Origin: an uncultured Christensenella sp.
GTDB lineage: Bacteria; Bacillota; Clostridia; Christensenellales; UBA3700
DNA: 64,000 nucleotides
Direction: 5' to 3'
Assembly (NCBI GenBank): GCA_910583735.1
Contig: CAJTXS010000006.1
Location: 1-64,000 of the forward strand
Each line of letters begins with the position of its first letter. Positions within the stretch are counted from its first letter, which is position 1. The notes under the pieces were generated by a model. That model had not been told where the DNA came from. It did not search any database and was given only the letters and a program-made list of their open reading frames with translations. Positions 42,427 through 50,804 of this stretch are shown here, one piece after another. Made by a program: the position numbers and the translations under genes.

Positions 42427-44505
42427 ATGGAAAGGTATGAGTTTAAGACTACCATCGGCGGACGCGAAGTAAAAGTTCAGTCCGGCGCCTACTGCGGACA
42501 GGCAGGCGGTAGCTGTATGGTACAGTGCGGAGACACAGTGGTTATGGTCAACGCGACAATGGCTAAAGAGCCCAGGGACGGAGTGGATTTCTTCCCGCTG
42601 GGCGTAGATTTCGAAGAGAAGATGTATTCCGTCGGCAAGATTCCCGGCGGCTTTAAGAAGAGAGAGGGCAGACCGAGCGACAAGGCTATCTTGACGTCCC
42701 GTCTCATCGACAGACCTCTGCGTCCTCTTTTCCCCAAGGGATTCTTTAACGACGTGGCGGTGGTCGCCACCTGTCTGTCCGTAGATCCCGACATCCCGCC
42801 CGAGGTATATGCTATGATAGGCAGCTCCATCGCCCTCAGCATATCCGAGATACCCTTTATGGGACCTACAGGCTCGGTAATCGTGGGCTATGTGGACGGC
42901 GAGTATGTCATTAATCCCGACAGCGCGCAGAGAGACAGGAGCAGACTGCACTTGTCCTTGAGCGGCACCAAGGAAGCTATCCTCATGGTCGAGGCGGGCG
43001 CTAACGAGATCAGCGAGGAAGAGATGATAGGCGCTATCTTGTTCGGTCACGAAGAGATCAAGAAGATAGTCGCATTCATCGAAGAGATTCAGAGCAAGAT
43101 AGGCAAGACTAAGATTACTCCCAATATCTATCATCCCGCAGAGGAGATAGAGAAGGAAGTCAAGGCTTACGCCGACGCCAAGATGGACGCCGTGCTCGAC
43201 AACTACGACCGTCACGAGAGAGAGGTCGCGGAGGAGGCGCTCGAGAAGGAAGTATACGCACACTTTGCAGACAAGTTCCCCGAGGGCAAGAAGGATATCG
43301 GCGAAGTGCTGTATAACCTCAAGAAGAGCAAGGTAAGGAGCAAGATACTCGACAAGGGCATCCGTCCCGACGGCAGATCGCTCACCGAGATTCGCCCCAT
43401 ATGGTGCGAAGCGGGCGTATTGCCCCGCGTGCACGGCAGCGGCGTATTCACACGCGGACAGACGCAGGTGCTCACCACTTGCACGCTGGGCAGCATATCC
43501 GAAGTGCAGAAGCTCGAGGGCTTGGACGATGAGATGTTCAAGCGCTACATTCACCACTACAACATGCCCCCTTACAGCACGGGCGAAGCTAAGCCCATGC
43601 GCAGCCCCGGCAGGAGAGAGATAGGTCACGGCGCGCTCGCAGAAAGAGCGCTCGAGCCCATGCTTCCTTCCGAAGAGGCTTTCCCTTACGCTATCCGTAC
43701 GGTATCCGAAGTGCTCTCCAGCAACGGCTCTACCTCGCAGGCGAGCGTATGCGGCTCTACGCTTGCGCTCATGGATGCGGGCGTACCGATTAAGCGTCCC
43801 GTGGCGGGCGTTGCGATGGGTCTTATCAGCAATGAGGATAAGAGCAAGATAGCGGTCATGACCGACATTCAGGGACTCGAGGACTTCTTCGGCGATATGG
43901 ACTTCAAGGTAGCGGGTACTACCGAGGGTATCACCGCTATTCAGATGGATATCAAGATTAAGGGTATCAATGAGAAGATATTGAGACAGGCGCTCGCGCA
44001 GGCTCACGACGGCAGAATGTCCATACTCGGCAAGATGCTCGACGTATTGCCCGAGTACAGAAAGAGCCTCTCTCCTTACGCTCCCAAGATTGTATCTTTC
44101 AAGATCAATCCCGATAAGATTAAGGACGTCATCGGCAGCGGCGGCAAGACCATCAATAAGATTATCGACGCTACAGGCGTTAAGATTGATATCAGCGACT
44201 TGGGCGAAGTGTTCGTAGCGGGTATCGATCCCAACATGATCGATAAGGCTAAGGGCATGATAGAGCTCATAGTCAACGACCCCGAGATAGGTCAGGTACT
44301 CGACGGCACCGTCGTACGCATCATGAACTTCGGCGCCTTCGTAGAGATTTGCCCCGGTAAGGACGCGATGATCCATATCTCCAAGCTCAGCAACAAGAGA
44401 GTGGAGAAGGTAGAGGACGTTGTCAATATCGGCGACAAGGTAAAGGTTAAAGTTATTAAGATTGACGAGAAGGGCGTAGGTCTGGAACTCATTGAGAAGC
44501 TGTAA
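42427..44505 (+). CDS. pnp: Polynucleotide phosphorylase
   Basis: 692 residues. Phosphorolytic 3'-5' exoribonuclease of the degradosome. Two RNase PH domains (about 1-230 and 310-540) with R-L-I-D-R-P-L-R-P-L-F, G-D-T-V-V, and the active-site D-I-Q-G-L-E-D-F-F-G-D-M-D-F-K. KH (I-G-S-G-G-K-T-I-N-K-I) and S1 (R-I-M-N-F-G-A-F-V-E-I) domains close the protein. The start follows ACGGAGG. RNase Y, a partner nuclease, is encoded at 57962. Confidence 0.98.
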   Translation: MERYEFKTTIGGREVKVQSGAYCGQAGGSCMVQCGDTVVMVNATMAKEPRDGVDFFPLGVDFEEKMYSVGKIPGGFKKREGRPSDKAILTSRLIDRPLRPLFPKGFFNDVAVVATCLSVDPDIPPEVYAMIGSSIALSISEIPFMGPTGSVIVGYVDGEYVINPDSAQRDRSRLHLSLSGTKEAILMVEAGANEISEEEMIGAILFGHEEIKKIVAFIEEIQSKIGKTKITPNIYHPAEEIEKEVKAYADAKMDAVLDNYDRHEREVAEEALEKEVYAHFADKFPEGKKDIGEVLYNLKKSKVRSKILDKGIRPDGRSLTEIRPIWCEAGVLPRVHGSGVFTRGQTQVLTTCTLGSISEVQKLEGLDDEMFKRYIHHYNMPPYSTGEAKPMRSPGRREIGHGALAERALEPMLPSEEAFPYAIRTVSEVLSSNGSTSQASVCGSTLALMDAGVPIKRPVAGVAMGLISNEDKSKIAVMTDIQGLEDFFGDMDFKVAGTTEGITAIQMDIKIKGINEKILRQALAQAHDGRMSILGKMLDVLPEYRKSLSPYAPKIVSFKINPDKIKDVIGSGGKTINKIIDATGVKIDISDLGEVFVAGIDPNMIDKAKGMIELIVNDPEIGQVLDGTVVRIMNFGAFVEICPGKDAMIHISKLSNKRVEKVEDVVNIGDKVKVKVIKIDEKGVGLELIEKL

Positions 44506-44527
44506 TCGATTAATAATCGCAGACTTA

Positions 44528-44555
44528 GGGCGCGGCTCATGCCGCGTCCTTTGTT
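44528..44555 (+). terminator. Terminator after pnp
   Basis: GGGCGCGGC-TCAT-GCCGCGTCC (one G-T pair) followed by TTTGTT. Confidence 0.85.
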
Positions 44556-44886
44556 ATAATCGCCATTCGATATCCAATAAGCCGCCGATTGTAATCTGCT
44601 TGAGGAGTAAGTCTTATATAGAGCGTAAGGATTTATATCAATAGAAAATATCTATTATAATCAAAGGCATTAATATGCTTAATTATCTCGACTTTGTTAA
44701 TTACATTTAATAAGTTATATTGCGCTATTGCCTAAGCTGCTGTAAAATTATGCGTATCATTTTGCAAGCGTTCCCGCATTGTCGATTGTCGGGACAGAGG
44801 CAAAGCCAGACCGCGGTATGACGCGAGTGTTAGGGTATAGAAGCCAACGCGTTCTAAGGCGGGACAATCACTCATATCATATCAAT
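44556..44886. other. pnp-ylxY intergenic region
   Basis: Holds the promoter at 44720-44748 and the uncertain 5' end of the deacetylase-like gene. Otherwise AT-rich without a recognisable feature. Confidence 0.5.
44720..44748 (+). promoter_or_regulatory. Promoter of the deacetylase-like gene
   Basis: TTGCGC (44720-44725), 17 bp, TAAAAT (44743-44748). Confidence 0.5.
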
Positions 44887-45630
44887 ATGAAAGATAAAAG
44901 AACTCGCGCACCTAAGCCCGTTCGCAGGCTGAGGTCGGTAAGCAACGTGGCGTTAATATTTATGCTTGCGGCGCTGTGCGCCATCACCATGGGCGGCGGC
45001 GCCATGTATTCGGTATTCACCTCTACGGACAGTATCGTGCATTACAGCGGTAGGACGGGCGAGGGAGAAGTGGCGCTGATGATAAACGTATACGGAGGCG
45101 GGGAGTACGTGGACGGCATCCTCGAGGTGCTGGAGAAGAGTGGCGCTACGGCTACGTTTTTCTTGGGCGGATGTTGGGCGGACGACAACAACGACAGGGT
45201 CAAGGCAATCGCCGAGGCTGGGCACGAGATAGGCAATCACGGCTACTTCCATAAGGACCACTCCAAACTCGACTATAGCGGTAATAAGTCGGAGATTACC
45301 GCGCTCAATGCGCTGGTAAAGACAATATGCGGCAAAGAGATTAAACTGTTTGCTCCGCCGTCGGGCGCGTACGGCAAGACGAGCGTGCAGGTGTGCAAGG
45401 AGCTGGATATGCAGCTGATAATGTGGAGTAAAGATACCATTGATTGGCGAGATAAGGACGAGGACATCGTGTACGGCAGGGCATGCAAGGATATCAAAGC
45501 GGGCGATATGATACTCATGCACCCCACCGCACATACGCTCAAGGCGCTGCCCCGTATACTCGATGCGTACGAGCAGGCGGGACTGCGTACCGTCTCCGTA
45601 AGCAATATAATAGGTATGCCTATTATATAA
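44887..45630 (+). CDS. YlxY-like polysaccharide deacetylase-fold protein, probably inactive
   Basis: 247 residues from ATG 44887. The frame is open back to 44779 (TTG) and no start has a good ribosome site, so the 5' end is uncertain. A membrane anchor at about 18-38 is followed by a NodB fold: A-T-A-T-F-F-L-G-G, H-E-I-G-N-H-G-Y-F-H-K-D-H, A-P-P-S-G-A-Y-G and L-M-H-P-T. The usual T-F-D-D-G motif is replaced by I-N-V-Y-G-G-G, losing both aspartates, as in the YlxY group. Its place between pnp and the M16 peptidase matches Bacillus ylxY. Confidence 0.85.
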   Translation: MKDKRTRAPKPVRRLRSVSNVALIFMLAALCAITMGGGAMYSVFTSTDSIVHYSGRTGEGEVALMINVYGGGEYVDGILEVLEKSGATATFFLGGCWADDNNDRVKAIAEAGHEIGNHGYFHKDHSKLDYSGNKSEITALNALVKTICGKEIKLFAPPSGAYGKTSVQVCKELDMQLIMWSKDTIDWRDKDEDIVYGRACKDIKAGDMILMHPTAHTLKALPRILDAYEQAGLRTVSVSNIIGMPII

Positions 45631-45691
45631 CCGACGGCTAATATAATCACAGCATCACGATTCGGCAAAATCCGATATTAATCGAGTATGC

Positions 45692-45720
45692 TTGACAGCG
45701 ATGGTCAGAAGTGGTAAATT
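45692..45720 (+). promoter_or_regulatory. Promoter of the 143-aa membrane protein, leaderless layout
   Basis: TTGACA (45692-45697), 17 bp, TAAATT (45715-45720) with extended TGG. The ATG at 45729 starts eight bases after the -10 box and has no ribosome site. Confidence 0.65.
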
Positions 45721-45728
45721 AAATGTAA

Positions 45729-46160
45729 ATGTACGGGATGTATGATATTATAGCTGCATTGATTAAGAACCCTTTTATGTCGCTGATTATATTGGCGGTA
45801 TTGGTCTTTAATCGTCGCAAGATTATCGCGGCTGTGCTGTCTGCTGCGGACAAGGCCTCGGACGTATGTTCCGCGGTCATGTTATTGCTGTTCGTACTCG
45901 TAAAGATTGCCGCAGTATGCGTCGTAATGGCGCTCCCGCACATATCGGCTTTCGTAGTGGAAAAGATATTTGCGGCAATAGTGGTGACGTGCGTATGGAT
46001 GCTCATCGATATGGTGTCCGCGTTGCCTGCAATATTGATAGCGATGTTCAGTCGCGCGCACTTTAATGCCAGCCCGCTCTATATCGTATCTTATTCTGCT
46101 TTAAGCGATTTTTCCGGCGATAGGTCGCTGGCTCGTAAAGTATTCAGACTTCTCAATTAA
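45729..46160 (+). CDS. Small membrane protein, unknown
   Basis: 143 residues with about three hydrophobic segments (10-27, 47-68, 72-105) and a basic C-terminus. I recognise no family. It has a well-formed promoter directly in front. It stands 84 bp before the ABC exporter gene on the same strand, which may be coincidence. Confidence 0.65.
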   Translation: MYGMYDIIAALIKNPFMSLIILAVLVFNRRKIIAAVLSAADKASDVCSAVMLLLFVLVKIAAVCVVMALPHISAFVVEKIFAAIVVTCVWMLIDMVSALPAILIAMFSRAHFNASPLYIVSYSALSDFSGDRSLARKVFRLLN

Positions 46161-46244
46161 TATAGCTCTTTATCTGTCCGCGGCGGGGTGGATAAGTCTG
46201 CCTTGGGACATTTTATTAATTTAGATAAAGAGAGGTAATCAGTA

Positions 46245-48797
46245 ATGTTAAAGCTTGATAATATAACCAAGGACTATGTCATAGGCAAAAACGCTACACA
46301 CGCGCTTAAGGGCGTCAATATGGAGTTCCGCAAGAGCGAATTCGTAGCAATACTCGGACCGAGCGGTTGCGGTAAGACTACTTTGCTCAACATAATAGGC
46401 GGTCTCGACCGCTATACCGACGGCGATATGTACGTCAACGGTCGCTCGACAAAGGCTTTCGAGGATTACGACTGGGATAAGTACCGCAACAATTCGGTAG
46501 GCTTTATATTCCAAAACTACAATCTTATAATGCATCAGACCGTGCTCGCAAACGTAGAGCTCGCGCTCACGCTGATAGGTATAGGCAAAGCGGAAAGGCG
46601 CAGGCGCGCGGTAGAGGCTCTCGAAAGCGTAGGGCTGGGCGATCAAATCAATAAGAAGCCCAATCAGCTCTCTGGCGGACAGATGCAGCGCGTAGCCATA
46701 GCCCGCGCAATCATCAACGACCCCGAGATTTTGCTGGCGGACGAGCCTACGGGCGCGCTCGACAGCGAGAGCAGCGTGCAGGTAATGGACATACTCAAAG
46801 GGCTGTCGGCGCAAAGACTGGTGGTAATGGTTACTCATAACGACGAGCTTGCAGAGAAGTATGCCGATAGGATTATACGCGTAAAAGACGGTTTGGTCGT
46901 AGACGACACCGCGCCCTACAGCTCTGATATAGCGGTGAGCGAGGTCAAGACCAAGGAAAAGAATATATTAAAGAGGATTAAGAATTACTTTAAGCACGAC
47001 AAGGCGGAGCGTAAGACGTCCATGAGTTACGGCAGCGCGCTGCGTCTGTCCGCCAATAATCTGCTCACCAAGAAGATGCGCACCGCGCTCACTTCCTTTG
47101 CGGGCAGTATAGGCATTATAGGTATTGCGATAGTGCTTTCGCTGTCGGCGGGCTTCTCCACATGGATAAAGCAGACCGAAGAGAGCTCTCTTGCCTCATA
47201 TCCTATAGCAATAGAGCATACATCGATGAATCTGCAGAATGCGATGGGGTTGCTTATGGGCAATATGGATGGGGAGACCAACGCCAACCCCGGCGACAAG
47301 GTATACGTGGGCAGCGCGCTGTCCGGCATAATGAGCGGCAATAACGATCTGCTGCTCGGCAATCTCATAGCGGAGAACGACGTTGCGGGATTCAAGAGAT
47401 ATCTCGACGCGGGCAACTGGAACGAAGATTGGGGCGCTGTAAAGTACAGCTACAATATAGAAATGGACATCTATTCCGACAGATGTAATGAAGAGGGCTA
47501 TGATATACTTTTCCCCTTTGATAAGGCGATGAAGGAACTGAGCATAGGCGGAATAAACATCGGCAATCTGTTGGAAGAGAACTTCAAGCAGTTCACCGAC
47601 CAGATGAATATCTGGAACGAGTTGATATACAGTCAGAATCTGCTCGATCAGCAATACGAGCTGGTAGGCAACGGCAGTCATTGGCCCACCAATTACGACG
47701 AGATGGTAATCATACTGGATAAGAACAGCTCGATAGTGGACTTCTACCTCTTCGCGCTCGGACTGCTCAGTCCCGAGGATATGGACGACTTCATAGGTCT
47801 CGGTGACGGCAGCTTCGACGCGGCTAATATGTCTTTCTCATTCGAGGACATACTCAGCATGACATACCGCGTAATGGGCGGATACGATCGCTATTATCCC
47901 AATCCTCAGCAGTCCGGCGCTTGGCTCAAGAAAGAGTATACCGACTTTAAGAAAGATAAGCAGTACGTAGAGGACAACAGTATAGAGCTGAAGGTGGTAG
48001 GTATCGTCAGACCTAAAGAGGGCGTAAAGAACGGCGTGCTCTCGGGTCTTGCGGGATACTCTCCCAAGCTGAAGGAAGAGCTTATACGCAGGGCGGAGGA
48101 CAGCGATATCGTCAAGGCGCAGATGCTGTCCAATTACGACTTGACTACGGGCAAGCCTCTCGCAGGCGCGACTAACGAGGCTAAGGAAGAGAGCAGGCAA
48201 GAAGTGCTCGAGAAGCTCGGTCTTGCCGACCTGAATAATCCGAGCGGCATATATCTATACGCCAATTCCTTTGACTCAAAGGACGCCATAGAGGCGATGA
48301 TAGACGGCTATAATGCCAAGCATCCCGACTCCAAGATCACCACAACCGATACGCTCGGTATGATGATGGGCTTTATCGACAGTCTGAGCAGTACGGTTAC
48401 GTATGTATTGATAGGCTTCTCGTCCATATCGCTGATAGTGTCGTCGATAATGATAGGTATAATAACATATATATCCGTACTCGAGCGCACTAAGGAAATA
48501 GGCATACTGCGAAGCATAGGCGCGAGGAAGAAGGATATCAGCAGGGTATTCAACGCAGAGACGTTCATGATAGGACTGATATCGGGCTTGATAGGCGTAA
48601 TCGTTACGTGCATACTGTCGCTGCCGCTCAATGCGATATTCAAGGCGCTGCTGGGCATAGGCGGACTGTTTAAGCTGGTATGGTGGGAGCTGCTCGTGCT
48701 CATATGTATAAGCGTAGGTCTTACATTACTATCGGGATATATACCCGCGCGCATGGCGGCTAAGAAGGACCCCGTAACGGCTTTGCGGTCGGAGTAA
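46245..48797 (+). CDS. MacB-type ABC transporter, ATPase fused to permease
   Basis: 850 residues. The ATPase domain (1-225) has Walker A G38-P-S-G-C-G-K-T-T, signature L-S-G-G-Q-M-Q-R-V-A, Walker B I-L-L-A-D-E-P-T-G-A-L-D and the His of V-T-H-N-D. A basic linker leads to membrane helix 1 (about 280-302), a 400-residue outer domain and three more helices (about 713-740, 765-795, 805-830) of the FtsX/MacB type. Such proteins move lipoproteins, peptides or drugs by mechanotransmission, usually as a dimer. No partner periplasmic protein gene is adjacent. The start follows AGAGAGG. Confidence 0.92.
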   Translation: MLKLDNITKDYVIGKNATHALKGVNMEFRKSEFVAILGPSGCGKTTLLNIIGGLDRYTDGDMYVNGRSTKAFEDYDWDKYRNNSVGFIFQNYNLIMHQTVLANVELALTLIGIGKAERRRRAVEALESVGLGDQINKKPNQLSGGQMQRVAIARAIINDPEILLADEPTGALDSESSVQVMDILKGLSAQRLVVMVTHNDELAEKYADRIIRVKDGLVVDDTAPYSSDIAVSEVKTKEKNILKRIKNYFKHDKAERKTSMSYGSALRLSANNLLTKKMRTALTSFAGSIGIIGIAIVLSLSAGFSTWIKQTEESSLASYPIAIEHTSMNLQNAMGLLMGNMDGETNANPGDKVYVGSALSGIMSGNNDLLLGNLIAENDVAGFKRYLDAGNWNEDWGAVKYSYNIEMDIYSDRCNEEGYDILFPFDKAMKELSIGGINIGNLLEENFKQFTDQMNIWNELIYSQNLLDQQYELVGNGSHWPTNYDEMVIILDKNSSIVDFYLFALGLLSPEDMDDFIGLGDGSFDAANMSFSFEDILSMTYRVMGGYDRYYPNPQQSGAWLKKEYTDFKKDKQYVEDNSIELKVVGIVRPKEGVKNGVLSGLAGYSPKLKEELIRRAEDSDIVKAQMLSNYDLTTGKPLAGATNEAKEESRQEVLEKLGLADLNNPSGIYLYANSFDSKDAIEAMIDGYNAKHPDSKITTTDTLGMMMGFIDSLSSTVTYVLIGFSSISLIVSSIMIGIITYISVLERTKEIGILRSIGARKKDISRVFNAETFMIGLISGLIGVIVTCILSLPLNAIFKALLGIGGLFKLVWWELLVLICISVGLTLLSGYIPARMAAKKDPVTALRSE

Positions 48798-48822
48798 GCA
48801 ATATTCAGATAAAGCTGTTAAT

Positions 48823-48863
48823 AGCGGACGCGTATCGAGTTTACGCGTCCGCTTATTTTTTTC
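48823..48863 (+). terminator. Terminator after the ABC transporter
   Basis: AGCGGACGCGTA pairs over 12 bp with TACGCGTCCGCT, followed by TATTTTTTT. Confidence 0.92.
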
Positions 48864-49380
48864 ATATATTAATTAAATCGAATTAAATACATGAGCATTT
48901 TGTATCGTAAGTACGGGCGGTATCGGCTTAACATTATCGGCGCATAGGTCAATCGTACTATATTATCGGATTTCGGTTTAGGACTGATTGCGTCATTAGC
49001 GTCGCATCATTTTAAGCGTTGGCAATATTCATATTTAACTATAGAAAACAGCAAAAAAACCGAGCTGAAAAATCTTTTTTAAGCGACCGAAACTAAATAT
49101 CAAATCAATACTTTTTTAATAAAAATTTATTTCGGTTTATCTACGTAGTACGATGGATAAATAGTGGTATTTAATCGGCAAATATATTTTAATTGCGGGC
49201 AGCGGCAAGCGCCTCGGACAATCTTATGCGTTAAAGTATAGGTTGATATATGTATGTTGCCGATAGGGTGTCTGTCATAACTACGGTATTACCTTATGAC
49301 AGGTATACGGGGTAGACAGTACCGTCCGACAGACTGCCTGCAAGTTTAACTTCTTTACAAATTTACAATAATAACATATA
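48864..49380. other. Long intergenic region before the M16 peptidase
   Basis: About 520 bp, AT-rich, without a supported gene. It holds the inverted repeat at 49272-49302 and the peptidase promoter at 49354-49382. I see no RNA gene that I can name. Confidence 0.5.
49272..49302. repeat. Inverted repeat, possible operator
   Basis: CTGTCATAA and TTATGACAG are exact complements separated by 13 bases. It lies about 50 bp before the -35 box of the peptidase promoter and is not followed by T, so an operator or RNA hairpin is more likely than a terminator. Confidence 0.55.
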
Positions 49381-49382
49381 AT
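49354..49382 (+). promoter_or_regulatory. M16 peptidase promoter, leaderless layout
   Basis: TTTACA (49354-49359), 17 bp, TATAAT (49377-49382). The -10 box overlaps the first ATG of the frame (49381). The next ATG (49390) falls where transcription should begin. Confidence 0.75.
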
Positions 49383-49389
49383 GGATATT

Positions 49390-50652
49390 ATGAATAAAAG
49401 CATTTATGTTTTTCCCGACGGGCTTAGGCTGGTGCATTGCGCGGTATCGGGCGTGCGCTCGGTGGCGATAGGTATACTTACGGGAGTGGGCAGCGGCAAC
49501 GAAACCGCGCAAAACAACGGTATTTCGCACTGTATAGAGCACATGATGTTTAAGGGCACGGGCAGTCGCAGCGCGCTGAAGATTTCGGAAGAGTTCGACG
49601 ATATAGGCGCGCAGAACAACGCGTATACGTCCAAGCAGACCACCTGCTACTACGCCGTGTCGCTAAGCGAACATGTGGGGAAATGCGCGGACGTGTTGTC
49701 GGATATGCTGTTTAATTCCCTCTTCGACGAGGAGGAATTGGATAAGGAGCGCAAGGTAATCGACGAGGAGATTTCCATCAGCGAGGACGACGGCGCGGAC
49801 ATGTGCATAGACGTGCTGTCGCAGGTATATTTCGGCGACAACGCGCTCGGCATGCCTATATTGGGACCGAGGAAGAATGTGGCTGCATTCAAGGGCGACG
49901 ACTTAAGGCGTTATATCGCGGCTAATTACAGCTCGACGGATACGGTTGTGTGTCTTACGGGCAATATTTCATTTGCCGACGCCAAGGCTATTACAGAAAG
50001 ATATTTCGCGGGCAGACTGCCGCGGCTTGACAGGAAGTGGCTGGATATTCCTCACGACAGCATAGGCGGCTTTAAGAGCGTAGAGAAGGACCTCGAGCAG
50101 GCGCATCTTGCCTTGGGATTTCCCTCGCTGCCTTACAGGCATGACAAGGACATGGCGCTTACGGCGTTCAACGCGGTGCTCGGAGGCAGCATGTCGAGCA
50201 GGCTCTTTCAGGAGGTGCGCGAGCGCAACGGACTGGCATACACGGTGTTTTCTTCTCCGTCTACGTACGTCAACAACGGCTGTATGTGCATATATGCGGG
50301 AGTAAATCCCTCGCAGGCGGTAGCGGCTGCGGATATGATAGCCAAGGTCATCAACGAAATCAAGCGAGACGGTATTACCGAGGAAGAACTCATTAGGGGC
50401 AAGCAGCAGGTCAAGTCGGCGTACGTCTTGTCGCAAGAGAGCACTTCGGGCATGATGCGTCAGCTGTCCAAGTACGCGCTGTTTACGGGCGAGCTGCTCG
50501 ATATCGACGAAGAGATAGCGCGCATAGACGCCGTCACATTGGACGATATACGCTATATTTGCGATATCATGTTCGACTTCGACAAGGTAAGCGTTACCTA
50601 CGTGGGTAAGAAAATCAAGGGCGATATTTATTCCGCGGCGCGCGGCGCGTAA
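49390..50652 (+). CDS. M16-family zinc peptidase (MlpA-like)
   Basis: 420 residues from ATG 49390. The inverted zinc motif H47-x-x-E50-H51 is in I-S-H-C-I-E-H-M-M-F-K-G, with the third ligand Glu in the downstream D-E-E-I-S-I-S-E region. The second half is the catalytically silent M16 domain (R-N-G-L-A-Y-T-V-F, N-N-G-C-M-C-I-Y-A-G). Homologues stand next to pnp and ylxY in Bacillus. I start at 49390 because 49381 lies inside the -10 box. Confidence 0.93.
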   Translation: MNKSIYVFPDGLRLVHCAVSGVRSVAIGILTGVGSGNETAQNNGISHCIEHMMFKGTGSRSALKISEEFDDIGAQNNAYTSKQTTCYYAVSLSEHVGKCADVLSDMLFNSLFDEEELDKERKVIDEEISISEDDGADMCIDVLSQVYFGDNALGMPILGPRKNVAAFKGDDLRRYIAANYSSTDTVVCLTGNISFADAKAITERYFAGRLPRLDRKWLDIPHDSIGGFKSVEKDLEQAHLALGFPSLPYRHDKDMALTAFNAVLGGSMSSRLFQEVRERNGLAYTVFSSPSTYVNNGCMCIYAGVNPSQAVAAADMIAKVINEIKRDGITEEELIRGKQQVKSAYVLSQESTSGMMRQLSKYALFTGELLDIDEEIARIDAVTLDDIRYICDIMFDFDKVSVTYVGKKIKGDIYSAARGA

Positions 50653-50745
50653 CGGGGAGCGAGCGGTATAGGACTTAACCGTTAAGGCGCTTGTCTTAAT
50701 TGTGCCCGCGCGCGTATTTAGATATTAGTTTTTACAGTTCAATTA

Positions 50746-50774
50746 TTGTAATTTTTGCCGTTATATGGTATACT
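50746..50774 (+). promoter_or_regulatory. ftsK promoter
   Basis: TTGTAA (50746-50751), 17 bp, TATACT (50769-50774). A leader of about 24 nt carries AAGGAG. Confidence 0.75.
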
Positions 50775-50804
50775 CTTTGTTGATAGTTATAAGGAGAATT
50801 GCAG

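Noticed and set aside
42403..44376. 657-codon minus-strand frame
   Set aside because: It lies entirely antisense to pnp, which is certain; long antisense frames arise from the codon bias of the real gene.
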